Assembly (NCBI GenBank): GCA_037074765.1
Contig: JBAMDO010000571.1
Location: 434,001 to 498,000, forward strand
Direction: 5' to 3'
From: Mansonella perstans
Lineage: Eukaryota > Nematoda > Chromadorea > Rhabditida > Onchocercidae
Length of the DNA: 64,000 nucleotides
Every line of letters begins with the position of its first letter. The stretch's first letter is position 1. This document shows, piece after piece, positions 24,001 to 35,100 of the stretch. A model generated the notes under the pieces. That model was not told the DNA's origin. It searched no databases and worked only from the letters and a program-made list of their open reading frames with translations. The position numbers and the translations under genes were made by a program.

Positions 24001-25547
24001 TAATACTTTTCACTAAGATCAAATAATTTATTTCATGAAGTTACAAAAAGCCTTACAACATAAAATAATGCTGGCAGTTAAATAGTAAAGACATAAGGAA
24101 AGCAACTATTTACTTTTTATCAGATAATTTATTAGTTCTTTTTGATCACATTCTAATAGAAATTTCACTCATGATTACAAAACTCGGAATGTCAATCGAA
24201 ATAACTTTAATTTTTCAATTAAGGAAGTGATCGTCAACAAATTCATTAAACCTGCAACCGCTTGATTTTGCAGTTTTGTGCTTCGTAATGCAAAGCAAAC
24301 AATGCCTTTGAATTTCCTCCTTCCATTAGACCAACGATACCATAATCGCCTTTTATTGCTCTATCTACAGTGTAACTGAAACTCTTTTGAAGTTGAAATT
24401 GAAATCACTTATGTTTGATTCAATTTATGTGAATTAATCCAATTGAATAAAGTATCTATAGTATCTGCCGAATTTTTTACGTCTAAAAAAAAAATTAGGG
24501 AAAGCTTGCGGAAATTAATAAAAGCTTCGGTAATTTTCTAACTGATCAAATTAGTAGACTTGTTTGATTCTTGATTATTGTATTTGGTCATGACTTTAAG
24601 ATTTTACTTATTAGAATATAAAATATCCAAATACCGTTTTTTGTCAATTTCAATTACTCCTTCATCTTTTAAAAAGATTTTTGACTTCACTTCTACCGGC
24701 AGTTCTGCTTCAATTTCGGACTGTTCATTTTCCTGAATGGAAAAGTGAACTAATCTTATCAAGAATTAATAAGAGTCAGAGACATAAAATAAAAGTGGAA
24801 TTAAAGGGCAGCAAAACTTTCACGAAACAATCATTTTTATAACAACTTCGGAAGAGAAGGATGTATTTTCGACATTTTGCTTGCTTTTAACTTCTGTAAT
24901 TTTTTTCGATTCACGCTTGCTTTTAACTTGTGCAGTTTTTTTCGATTCACGCTTGCTTTTAACTTGTGCAATTTTTTTCGATTCACTTCTCCTTGTCTTC
25001 TTTGTTGAATCTTCAGCGCCTTTTTTTTTTTTGCAACTGTGCTCTGTAAAAACAAAACTTAGATTTGAAATTTATTCAAATCACCTCAAAGCATATGTTT
25101 TTTCAATCGATCATGCTTTAGCAAATCTTAAACGTTTAAAATCAATAAGTCAATTATTTCAGTAATATAATGATATATTCTTATTCCTGATTAATATTGT
25201 AAGAATATAATGATATATTCTTACAATATTAATACCCAAAAACTATGCATCACTAATAATATCAAGAGTTACATATTCATTAAAATCTAATTTAAAATTA
25301 TTCATATTTAGTATTTCCCATAAATTACATTAAAAATTTTCTTTTATATTTAAAAAAAGAAATATTTTTTCTCTATGATATGAAATACTAAGAATAGAAA
25401 ATTATCAGAGCCTTATAGGAGAAAATTGAAAGTATATTTATTTGAAAGACCTTTTTTCTTGCTTTCATTTTGTTGTCAGCAGAATCATTAGTAATTACGG
25501 GAAAGTGTTGAACTGCCGCTTTAGAAACAAATGAACGATCGAAATAT
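21052..25547 (-). CDS. CK1/TTBK-like protein kinase, predicted pseudokinase
   Basis: Minus-strand exons in transcription order: 25547-25451, 25043-24847, 24732-24635, 24375-24252, 23874-23842, 23802-23758, 23300-23174, 22966-22855, 22654-22360, 22181-22131, 21348-21052. The 5' end is unresolved. The first exons are Lys/Ser-rich with a 36-nt repeat (KRESKK-AQVKS). The kinase fold follows: a degenerate Gly loop (KGDYGIVGLMEGG), FALHYE where CK1 has yAlKvE (Lys to His), VEIDLL for helix C, FGETINDLR, FIHRDIKP (HRD intact), ILGFGLARRY where DFG should be (Asp to Gly), and RKDDLESW, a hallmark of the nematode CK1/TTBK expansion. Loss of both the ATP-anchoring Lys and the metal-binding Asp predicts no normal catalysis. 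The C-terminal tail is Ser/Glu/Arg-repeat rich. The last two exons join in phase, but their membership of this gene is less certain. One frame conflict in the second exon is described in the findings. Confidence 0.7.
21185..21270 (-). repeat. 9-nt coding repeat (Ser-Glu-Arg)
   Basis: On the + strand this reads as agatctttc/agatcttac repeated about nine times. In the minus-strand frame it encodes runs of RSE/SER/SVR. The repeat lies inside the last exon of the kinase-like gene and keeps frame because the unit is 9 nt. Confidence 0.8.
24881..24995 (-). repeat. 36-nt coding repeat, three copies
   Basis: Three near-identical 36-nt units encode KRESKK(I/T)(A/T)(Q/E)VKS in the minus-strand frame that connects to the next exon. 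They form a highly basic stretch N-terminal to the kinase-like domain. Confidence 0.75.
25192..25231. repeat. perfect 17-bp hairpin
   Basis: taatattgtaagaatat at 25192-25208 and its exact reverse complement at 25215-25231 flank a 6-base loop. It lies in an intron of the minus-strand kinase-like gene. The loop-plus-arm segment is also partly repeated just upstream at ~25163-25182. Confidence 0.85.
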
Positions 25548-25962
25548 CTAAATTTTCCATTAACCAATTAATTAAGCGAACTATTGCTAAATTTTCAACA
25601 ACATTAATTAAAACACTTGCGTTGGTTCATCAAATTTTAATTGACCCACCTGGCGTAATCGTCACGCCAAACGATCAACTAAAGAATATTCGTATCCGTC
25701 AATTCACGGTTATTTATAAATATTCTTGCAAAGCATTTGCATAAAATTGAACAAACATGCAAAAAATAATAAGCAAAGATATTTTACAAAAGCGATAAGC
25801 GCTTTTCTCCTTGGCTTCTTTCAAGCCTTAAAGTAGCAAAGCCCAAATAGAAGGCCTAACGAACATTGACTGGGATAAAAATTTGCATGCGTGAGAATCG
25901 AAGGAGCGATTAGAGTCTAGAAAAAGGAAACACGTAAAAAAAGTAGAGGTGTAGATGTGATG

Positions 25963-26135
25963 GGAGAGCATTATCGTTTAGCTGGAATTGTGTGATTGTT
26001 GGGTTAGTTTTGCTTGTATTTCACGTGAATCACGTGAATGATATTGTAGGAGAGCATTATCGTTTAGCTGGAATTGTGTGATTGTGGGATTAATTTTTGC
26101 TTGTGTTTTATGTGAATCACGTGAATGATATTGTA
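25963..26135. repeat. 86-bp tandem duplication carrying E-boxes
   Basis: Two imperfect copies start at 25963 and 26049 (ggagagcattatcgtttagc). Copy 1 contains two perfect CACGTG palindromes (26022-26027, 26031-26036) spaced by 9 bp start to start. Copy 2 keeps one (26118-26123) and has a mutated other. They lie about 690-850 bp upstream of the DGAT1 ATG. Confidence 0.85.
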
Positions 26136-26795
26136 ATAGCTGTTCGCAACTCTTTTCTTTTTGTTTTCGGATTTTCTGTCACTGAACTTCAATATTGTCT
26201 TCTCTCTTGAATTTTGATGGTCATTTACAGAATGATCGGCTTTCCAGCAGCTTACAAATGATTGATCAGATTCGGAAGAAATGTATTTGCAGCTGTGCAA
26301 CCTGAATACACATAGCAGAGATTGATAAGAAATGAAAGAATGTGATTGATATGATCGAATGGAGAATGAAATATCACAGCTGGACAAAGCTTTGATACGA
26401 AGTGGACAAGTGAAAAGAGTCATCATATTCTCTGATATTGCACATCACAAAATTAGATCATTTATTTCACTCCTTTCTTCTGAATTTATTCCACTATCTA
26501 ACAAATATTCAGCTTATTTTATGATATCATCATTTCAGAATCTGTTGTTTCTTTCTAAGGCTTGATATGGCTTACTGAAATTTTAATTAAAGATATCTAA
26601 GCCATGATTAGTTTACTCCTCGATATTCCTAAAGCTAATTGAAGCAATCTTGTGCTTGAGCAGCATCTATCACTTCAAAATATAAGCTTCACAACCTTTT
26701 TTTGAAAAAAAAAAACCAGCAACTAGCAGAAATTGTATGATCTTTATTCAAGAAACGATCGCTTAAATTTTTATTGACTTTTGTAATTTCTATGA

Positions 26796-26804
26796 AGTTT
26801 TTAG
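26796..26804 (+). promoter_or_regulatory. candidate trans-splice acceptor before DGAT1
   Basis: agtttttag ends five bases before the ATG at 26810. This is the usual place for a spliced-leader acceptor. A cis-spliced UTR exon cannot be excluded. Confidence 0.4.
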
Positions 26805-26809
26805 GAAGA

Positions 26810-29800
26810 ATGAGTGATCAGCAGCATTTATCACGAAGACAACTGCTATCTCGGCAATCAAGTGATGTCAACAACTCTTTATCATTAAGTCATTCTTCGC
26901 GTACTTCATTTACTTTTAAGAAGTGCGTTTTGTTCTGTCTTTCTTGATTTGAATCTTGGATACTGTATGACGCTAAAAACCTTTTTATTTTTCTCTGTTT
27001 TATGATATTCTAACTTTAAATGAATTTTAAGTAGAAAAATTTGCTGTTTTATCGGATTTACATGAATTCCTTTCCAGCTAATGTTTATGTATCAATATTT
27101 ATGTAAATTTGTTTTTCCTTTGCATGAATTGAATTAAAAATTTTCGATTCGTTTAATTTTTTTCCAGAAATAGTTTCGATCCAGAAAAACCAGTTCATGT
27201 TGCTCAGAATTCGCTGCTTACTGGGAGTTCAGGATGGAAGGATTACCGAGGATTGTTTAACCTGGCAATTCTCCTGCTGTTCATATCAAATGGTCGTGTT
27301 GCTCTTGAAAACCTCATAAAGCAAGTAACAGAATTTAACGCCCGCTAAATCATTGTAATCGTCTTTTCTTATCTGAAAATTTGTAGATATGGAGTGTTGG
27401 TATCACCAGCTAGTTGGATCTACTTTATTTCAAAGGATCCGTGGTGGAAATGGCCTAATCTAGCAATGGTGCTTATGTCGAACATATCCATTTGCGTTGT
27501 CTTTGGCATGGAAAAATTGATGGGTATGCTAAATGTTGGAATCAATCTTAAACAATCGAAAATTTTCATAAATTATCCTTTCTACTATTTTTGTCTAATT
27601 AACTGCATTAATTTTTATTGAAACTGTTTTTATTTCAGCGTGGAAATGGCTTAGCAGTCAACAGGCTTTCGCCTTCTATTTATGCATATTTTCATTGCAT
27701 ATTTCTATACCTGCTGCAGTCACTTGGACTTGGCAGGTAGCTTTGGAATTAATAAATACAATCCATTTTCCAGCAATTAGTTTTTATATTCTAGAAATTA
27801 GCAGTTGATTGAGTTTTATCTTCCGGAAATTAACATCTTGATTTGTTTTCAGACTTATCCATTGTATTCAGTGTTTTCACTCTCGATATATGTAATACTT
27901 TTTCTGAAGCTCACGTCATATGCTCATACAAACTACTGGTATAGATGTCTAAATACAAAGAACAGAAATCTTAAGGTGAAGTAAGATTTTTTCCGCAATT
28001 TTAATCTTCGAATTGCGTTATCCATTTAATTTTTCGTAATTTTTAATTTTGGGACATTGCAACACCTTTATTCATCTTATGAAACAGTGTTTTTCAAATA
28101 ATGATGTGTGCTTGCAGGAATTGGTTTTTTATCAGTTAATTGATTTGTTTTTTATTCCCTTTATTGTTATTTCTTTTTCGTGATCGTTATTCTGATTATT
28201 TGTTATAGCGATTCCTATGAAAATGAAAATTCAAAACCTGATTATTTCATTATATCATTTTCGACTTTTTAGATTACATTACTCATACGGTTTGAAAATG
28301 CTCCTGATCTGAAAGATTTTCGTAGTTTACTTACTAACAGCTATTGAAAGATGAACTTTCCGATATCATTCAAAAATACCAAGATTAGCGGGTGACTTTT
28401 TTCGTGATCGTTATTCTGATTTTTAGTTTTCTACCTTTTATTTTTTTCGGTTCTTGTTTGTTCACTAGTAGGCAATAATACTTATCAAGTCTGCGTCAGA
28501 TGGCTTTAGCTTTAACAGTTCCCAAGCTTCTTTGCATCAAATTACTTCTTTCACTCCGAGCTTACCGTTGCTGTAATATATAACTCTCTCGTCAACCTTC
28601 ATAACAAAACTTTCATGATAGCACTCCCCATAAAATAAGTTCAAAAATTATTGGTCAAGGTCAATAACTGATGTAGATGGAGGATGGGTTGGATCCTGGG
28701 GAGAATTTCTTTGTGTTGATATTGATATGGTCACACTTGTATGATTATAACTCTCTATGTGAAAAATCCATCCTCTTTCGTTCTCCTCTTATTAATTCTT
28801 ATATTGTCTTTTTTTTACCCTTTTGGCTACTGTTTTTGCAGTTATAGCTAATTCCGTTGGCATGGCTCATTAATTTCCTAAATCTTACCAAACCAGCATT
28901 TATTTCTTTTGTTTTGTTCTGCTCACATTTTTTTTTTTTTTTTCTAATTGAAATATTCTACTAAAATGATTAGATTGCACTTTCTGCTGAATTTTTTCTC
29001 GTAATATTTCTTAATCGTTAAATTCTTAATTTCAAATTTTTTTGCAAACAATCCGAAAGTTGATGTTTTTCTTGCTTTCACATTCTTTCCTTTTACTTTC
29101 TCCAGAGGGAACATTCATCCTAGATCAAAAATTCAAAGTTTAACTTTGCAGAAAAAAAATTTGTTGACATACCCACATAATTTAACACTGCAAAATATAT
29201 ACTACTTCATAATTGCTCCAACTTTATGCTATGAATTACAATTTCCACGAACAAATGAACGAAGGAAATCGTTCATCGTGAAGCGAACTGCTGAGGTTCA
29301 GTTTTTTACTTCCTGTTTTAAGAGAAATAACTTTTTAACCTCCACATCATTTCATCTTGATATTCGGGAAACACATTTTAAAGAAAGTTATGTTTAAAAA
29401 TGGCTTCATTAATATTAAAATTGATCTTATTTCAGTTTTCAATTTAATTCATATAATTTAAATTTATATTTCAGTTTGGATGTTTGACGCTGATCATAAT
29501 GGCTCTATGTCAGCAGTGGGTAGTGCCTTTACTACAAAATAGTGTGGAACCATTTACAACGATGAATTTTAGCTTATGCATAGAAAGAGTTCTTAAATTG
29601 GCTGTGCCAAATCATATAATTTGGCTTATTTTCTTTTACACTACTTTCCATTCTCTTCTCAACCTTACTGCTGAATTACTACTGTTCGCCGACCGACAAT
29701 TTTATTTGTGAGTGGAAAAATTTTTGCAAAATATAAATAGATCGAGAGAGTAAGATACACAAATTATTGTAATCCTTTCCGAGTTTACTAAGAATTTCAG

Positions 29801-31210
29801 TTTTCACTTTATCAAGCCACCAAATATAGATTTTGCTGTTTCACGTGGGGTTACAAGTAAAAATGTATATTTCATGTCCACAATTTTAATAGTTCATGGT
29901 AAAAGATCGTTGGATTAAACTCATAGAGTGTTTCCATTTTTTGTTGCTGGGTCTTGTCAAATGATTATTTTTATAAATGAAATAAATTGGATGAAAAAGC
30001 TAATTCTGCAATTTGATCTCCTTTTTTGCATATCAAAATTATCATATACGGAATATATGTTGACATTTCACATTTCTACAATGCTGAATATGACTTACCT
30101 TTGCTAACTATACTTTGAATGGGAGATCATGAACAATGAATCGACAGCAATTTTGAGATAATATAATATTGAGAGAATGTCGATTTTTTCAGGGATTTCT
30201 GGAATGCAGAAACTTTGGCAGTATTTTGGAAGACTTGGAATATACCGGTACATCGTTGGGCTGTTCGACATATTTATCGACCGATGATATTTAATGGTTT
30301 TAGTAAGATGAATGCTGCATGCGCCGTTTTCTTTGTGTCTGCATTTTTTCATGAATATCTCGTTAGTGACATTTCATATCCATAAAATTTTCTTATAATC
30401 TCGCAGTCAGCAGTTAGAGTTAATTAATATATCGATACATCTGAAATCAAAGACTTATTGCTATTAAATTTGTTTTTTTTTTTAGGGAGAAGAATAAAAA
30501 ATTTTTATGTAGAGATGAGTTTTCAGCTCTTGGAGTTCTGAAGGTTAGGTCTCAGTGGAAATTCTGAATTTAACAATTGATCATGTCTTTACTTTTCGAA
30601 TATTTACTCTATGATTATTTCTAATTCCTTCAAAATGTGAATTGATCCTTCCCCGATAATATTGACGTAGCAAATTAGCATAAACAGGCTGTCCTGATTA
30701 GGAATTATAGTGGATCTATAAATAAAATGATATTTCATACTCTAAGTTTAGTAATATCAATTTTTGTAGTTCAAACGAAAATAGGTCACTCATAATGAGT
30801 GTACTATTCTTGCAATCATTTACAATGTTGTAAAATATCGTGCTGAAATCTTTAGATGAGTATAATTTATAACTTTTTAGTTCATGTTATTTGCAAAGCC
30901 GACCTTGTAGTTGGTAGAAAAATGAAGAATAAAAAACATTTAATATAATCCTTAGATGTTTTAGGTGTCAGTTCCACTCCATATGTTTCGTTTTTGGGCA
31001 TACCTCTGCATGATGGCACAAATACCTCTCAGTATTTTTACCGAAAAGGTGCTAAAAGGTGGTCGCGCTGGAAATATTGTTATGTGGTTATCGTTGATAC
31101 TTGGTCAACCGTTGGTCATTTTAATGTATGTGCATGATTGGTATGTTGCACAATATCCCCTTTCATCGAAATATATCGGTGTATATCACAATGCAACCAT
31201 TCAGTTTTAA
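26810..31210 (+). CDS. dgat1: diacylglycerol O-acyltransferase 1 (MBOAT family)
   Basis: Nine exons, 26810-26922, 27168-27320, 27387-27523, 27639-27736, 27853-27980, 29106-29295, 29475-29707, 30193-30361 and 30965-31210, give 488 residues, the usual length of animal DGAT1. The enzyme makes triacylglycerol from diacylglycerol and acyl-CoA in the ER membrane. The N-terminus is a polar Ser/Gln/Arg-rich cytosolic segment. It is followed by about nine hydrophobic segments and the family signatures [13 protein letters not shown] (P at 248), FYLDFWNAET (349-358), and [19 protein letters not shown] with the catalytic MBOAT His at 404. HDWYV stands near the C-terminus. These are DGAT1 motifs rather than ACAT/SOAT, which has FYxDWWN in a different context. 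Intron 2 uses a GC donor (aaa|gcaagt at 27321). The C. elegans counterpart is mboa-2. The start is the first ATG after a TTTTTAG acceptor. Confidence 0.96.
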
Positions 31211-32185
31211 TGATAATTGGTAAATGTGTTGTAGAGAAAGTTTAGATTTTTTTCTCATACAATACTATAATTCATCCCACTGCTTTCAACTATTTCCACG
31301 CGATATTAATTCGTATACGTTACTGCTTTTTAATAATGAATAGATATTTGTTTGCTCTATTGATTAATGGATTTTTCCTTTTTTTGATATTAGTTTTTTG
31401 TAAATAAATGCTCTTGCTTTTTCTTTTGTTTTTTGTGCTTTTCATATATTTCTTAATTGATTCATAAAATTCATAAAAATCTTTTTTTTTTGACTTTTTC
31501 AACTCGAGCAAATGATAAGCGATGGAATTTAGTATGCTAAAGGTTCAACAAGTAGTAAAGATTTTACTGAACATTGTATCAGTAATCCATTCACTAGAGA
31601 TTATCGATACAATAATCCAGTCGAGTGAATTGTTTCTTAAATTCAAGTGATTTTAGTTAAAAAATGCAAGAAATTTTTCGATAAGCAGCCAAATGACTTG
31701 AAAGCATTCATTAAATAAGAGGCTTTATTGGCCGTGGTTTATGATCCTGTATTCTTTACTTGTATCTTGCGGCTATTATATTTTTTCGGATTTTTCATTT
31801 GTTTAAATTTTCAATTACTCTGCTCATTTTTATATGTATAATGCTCACGGTGTGATTGTATTACCGTTTTTATTTTTGTACATGGCCTTTCTCTCTCTCT
31901 CATGCTTTAATCTTTTAGTTTTATTATTATAGTTATGATATTGTGATGTTTTTTGAATGTGTGAAAATTTTAAGGGTTTAATTATGGAACAGTACTTTTT
32001 ATCATTAATTATTGGATAAATTCACATTTCATTTCACTATTCTTTTCTTTGATTGGTGAATTTTCTATAAGAAATTATTTGCTGAAATCTATAATCATCC
32101 TAGAACCTTTTTTGCATTGCTAGAGCATCGTTATTTGGAATTTTTATGAAATTATAAAAATTTGAATTTTGAAGTTCAAACTAGT
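31211..32185. other. spacer between DGAT1 and the PAXX-like gene
   Basis: AT-rich, about 1 kb, same-strand neighbours on both sides. It presumably holds the DGAT1 3' UTR and the promoter of the next gene. I see no gene. Confidence 0.6.
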
Positions 32186-35100
32186 ATGCCGCGAGATTGT
32201 TTTCATTGTTGCGTTATCAATGATGGTACAAGGCGATGGTTCGTTCATTTTGATAAACCGCGTTCAATGATGGTTGTCACTGATAGCATGGTAAATTTCT
32301 AATTAGTTTTTAATTAAAACAAAATGGATTTTTTTCAGAAAAAAATGATAATTATGCAAATAGGTTGGTTAATTGTTTTTAGATTTTTACAAAGAGTGCG
32401 GAATTTAGGATAGTCCCTAATTGTGATTATGATTTTTTTTTCAATTATGATCATTTGATGAGAATTTATGCATTTGTCAATTAATTTATCGGTTCGCATA
32501 GTGATGGCCTTTGATGATTCTTATAATAGCGATTTTTTATATCGTTAGACAATGAGCGAATATGCATTTGATTACATGTTAATATATGCTAAATTAATGT
32601 TAAATTGTATGCTAAAGTTTTTGGAAAAGGAAAGACTAAAATGATTTTCCTACGTGCTAGAATCAAACCTTGATGGCAAGGAATATAATATATTACATCT
32701 CTATGTTCTAGGCATTATTATACGAAAAGCCAATGACAACTAAAGATCGAATCGAATTTGCTGGGAATGTCTCTGAATCACTTCTCGAACAGTCTTGGCA
32801 GTAAGTATTGAATAAATGTATTTGTTAAGCCAGTTAAAGAAAAAAAAAATGTATATATATATATATATATATTAGATAGGCAAAATTTAAAACTTCCTGC
32901 GCTTCCTAATTTATTGAATCTGCCTCAAGTGGATTTCGTAATGGATTTCAATTTAATGAAAAATCTTAGTTTTGCATTATTTGTTTTGTGATATCAGTAG
33001 TACTCAAAAATTATTTCAAATGGCGTTTATTTGTATGGATTTCACTTAAAAAAAAAAATTAATTTCGTATTATATTGTTTTTGAAGTAACTATTGCAAAA
33101 AACTCTCAAGATTCTGAATTTAATTCACATATAGTTGATATTTATTTTACGTTCATTGTTCTGTATCTTTATCATTTGGTTGAGATGGCACTGGAAGAGT
33201 ATGTCCGCGGCAGTGTTCAACCTATAAAAATTTTTTTATAAGTATAATCGTTGATCGAAAAACAGTATTTCCTGTTCAAGAGTTCCACATCAATGATGTT
33301 AATGGTATTAATTAACTTTTGGTATGGAACGATACAAATCCCAGCAATGCAAAATTATTTTGCTATGACATACGTTTCAGAGCTGAAGAACATTCTTAAC
33401 AAAATCTCGAATCTTCTTAGTCAAACTTAGTCATTCTTATTTTCTTCTCCTAACTTCCAGTTTTTCAAATTATTTAACCAATTATCTGCATACTTCACAT
33501 TCATCCTGTTCCCAAGTGGTCGGATCATCCCAAACACGTGGTTTTACCCAAATGCAGCAACAATTGCTCTTCAGTCTATTTAGATGCTCGTTATCAATAG
33601 TGCCCTCAGCCCATGTAACATGCGGTCGTTCGGTTTTACGTGGTGTTAGGTGTAAAATCAGTGGTGCTAAAAGCAGCTCTGAGCATTAAATTTTATGAGT
33701 ATTACTTTGCTTTCTGATTCTCTTTATCGATTCGTACAAAATCATTCAATATAATTATTTCCTAAAACCAATGAAAGTGTTAGATAAAATGGAATGTTTG
33801 GTAAATTTTTTAGATGGAGTTTAATTAGTCCTGATGGTCATTGTAAAGCACTGATGGATTTAATGAAAGATTTGTTTTAAATTTACAAATACATCTATTT
33901 GATCATTATAAGCGTATGGTTATTTGCTAAAAATAGGAAAAAAATTGAAGTAAAGATTTGAAAAACTTGATTATGAAATTGCCAATTTATGCGTGAAAAA
34001 TCATATTTGATCGACATTTACTAGCAACGATATCTTAACCTTCATGAACTGTTCGAGTACGCTGCTCTTCTATAACAGTAGTCAAAGTTTGGTATGCAGT
34101 TCTAGATGCCAAATATGTATTTGACATTTTTTCTGGAGCGGTCTGGATGACACTGTCTGCCTGATGATTTTTATTACAATGATTTTTCATGTTCATGAAA
34201 CATATTTAAGTAACGAGCACTCATTTGATTACATTTTATTACATGCCAAAATAATATTTTAATCATAAAGATCTTATTGATTTCCAATTGATCAAAAGAC
34301 CATTGATTTCGTTTATATCAATATCATTTCTACAGATTTTACAATGGTTGCGATAACATTAGCTATAAGTTGCATTTTATATTATAAATACATTATGTAT
34401 ATCAGGTGGTTTCTTTAATTTTTGCTTTTTTCGTGGAAAAGCCAAGCTAGTACGTAAGCTTCTGTAATCCAGTAAATCACATCAGAGCGTAATTGCAGGA
34501 ATATGTGCTAAGGCTTTTTCAAACTTTTATTTGATTTTGTTGATGATTTTTATTACAATAATTTTTGATGTTCATGAAACGAAAAATCGAATATTTTTGT
34601 ATTAATATTTTCAGTAATTTTAAATCTTGCGCATAGACAGGATACACTAGTTATAATTAATTCACTTCGATCATTGTTAAGATTTGAATCAGTTCGATGC
34701 AGTATTTCTGTTATGCGGCAAATTTAAGATTTTCAAACACATAGGTTTTTGAATAGTTAATTTCCACAGTTTTCAGAGAAATATTACTTCGGAGAGCGTT
34801 GAAAGTATCCGATGTAACTGATGATAAACTGACTCTAATACATGTTATCCATAGGATTGAGCTAAATCGTGTTAAAGATGCGAACATACAGTTAAGAACT
34901 GTTAATTTATTGGAGGAAGTTGTTAATGCCTACTTGCGCTTGGTAAGTTCTCTCTTTGTTCTATATTTTTCCTCTTTTTTTATGGTTAAATTCGACTCTC
35001 TTCACTTACTTTTTAAGAAACTTGATATTGGAGAGATTCGTACACTTTTTGTTTATATCTGTCATATCATTCCTAATTTTAAATGAGACTTCAGTATTTT

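Larger units (their letters stand above)
25548..26809. promoter_or_regulatory. divergent intergenic region between the pseudokinase and DGAT1
   Basis: This is the shared 5' region of a minus-strand and a plus-strand gene. It holds an 86-bp tandem duplication with three CACGTG E-boxes (25963-26135). The pseudokinase's missing first exon may lie here. No other gene is supported. Confidence 0.5.

Noticed and set aside
24837..25055. 72-codon minus-strand frame starting in the A/T tract (Asn-Arg-Lys-Lys repeats)
   Set aside because: The alternative frame (ESKK repeats) of the same exon continues into the next exon in phase and resembles protein better; the first frame stops without a splice partner.
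26064..26426. 120-codon open frame on the minus strand
   Set aside because: It runs through the noncoding 86-bp duplication, has no recognisable domain and no splice context. It could at most be an upstream exon of the pseudokinase.
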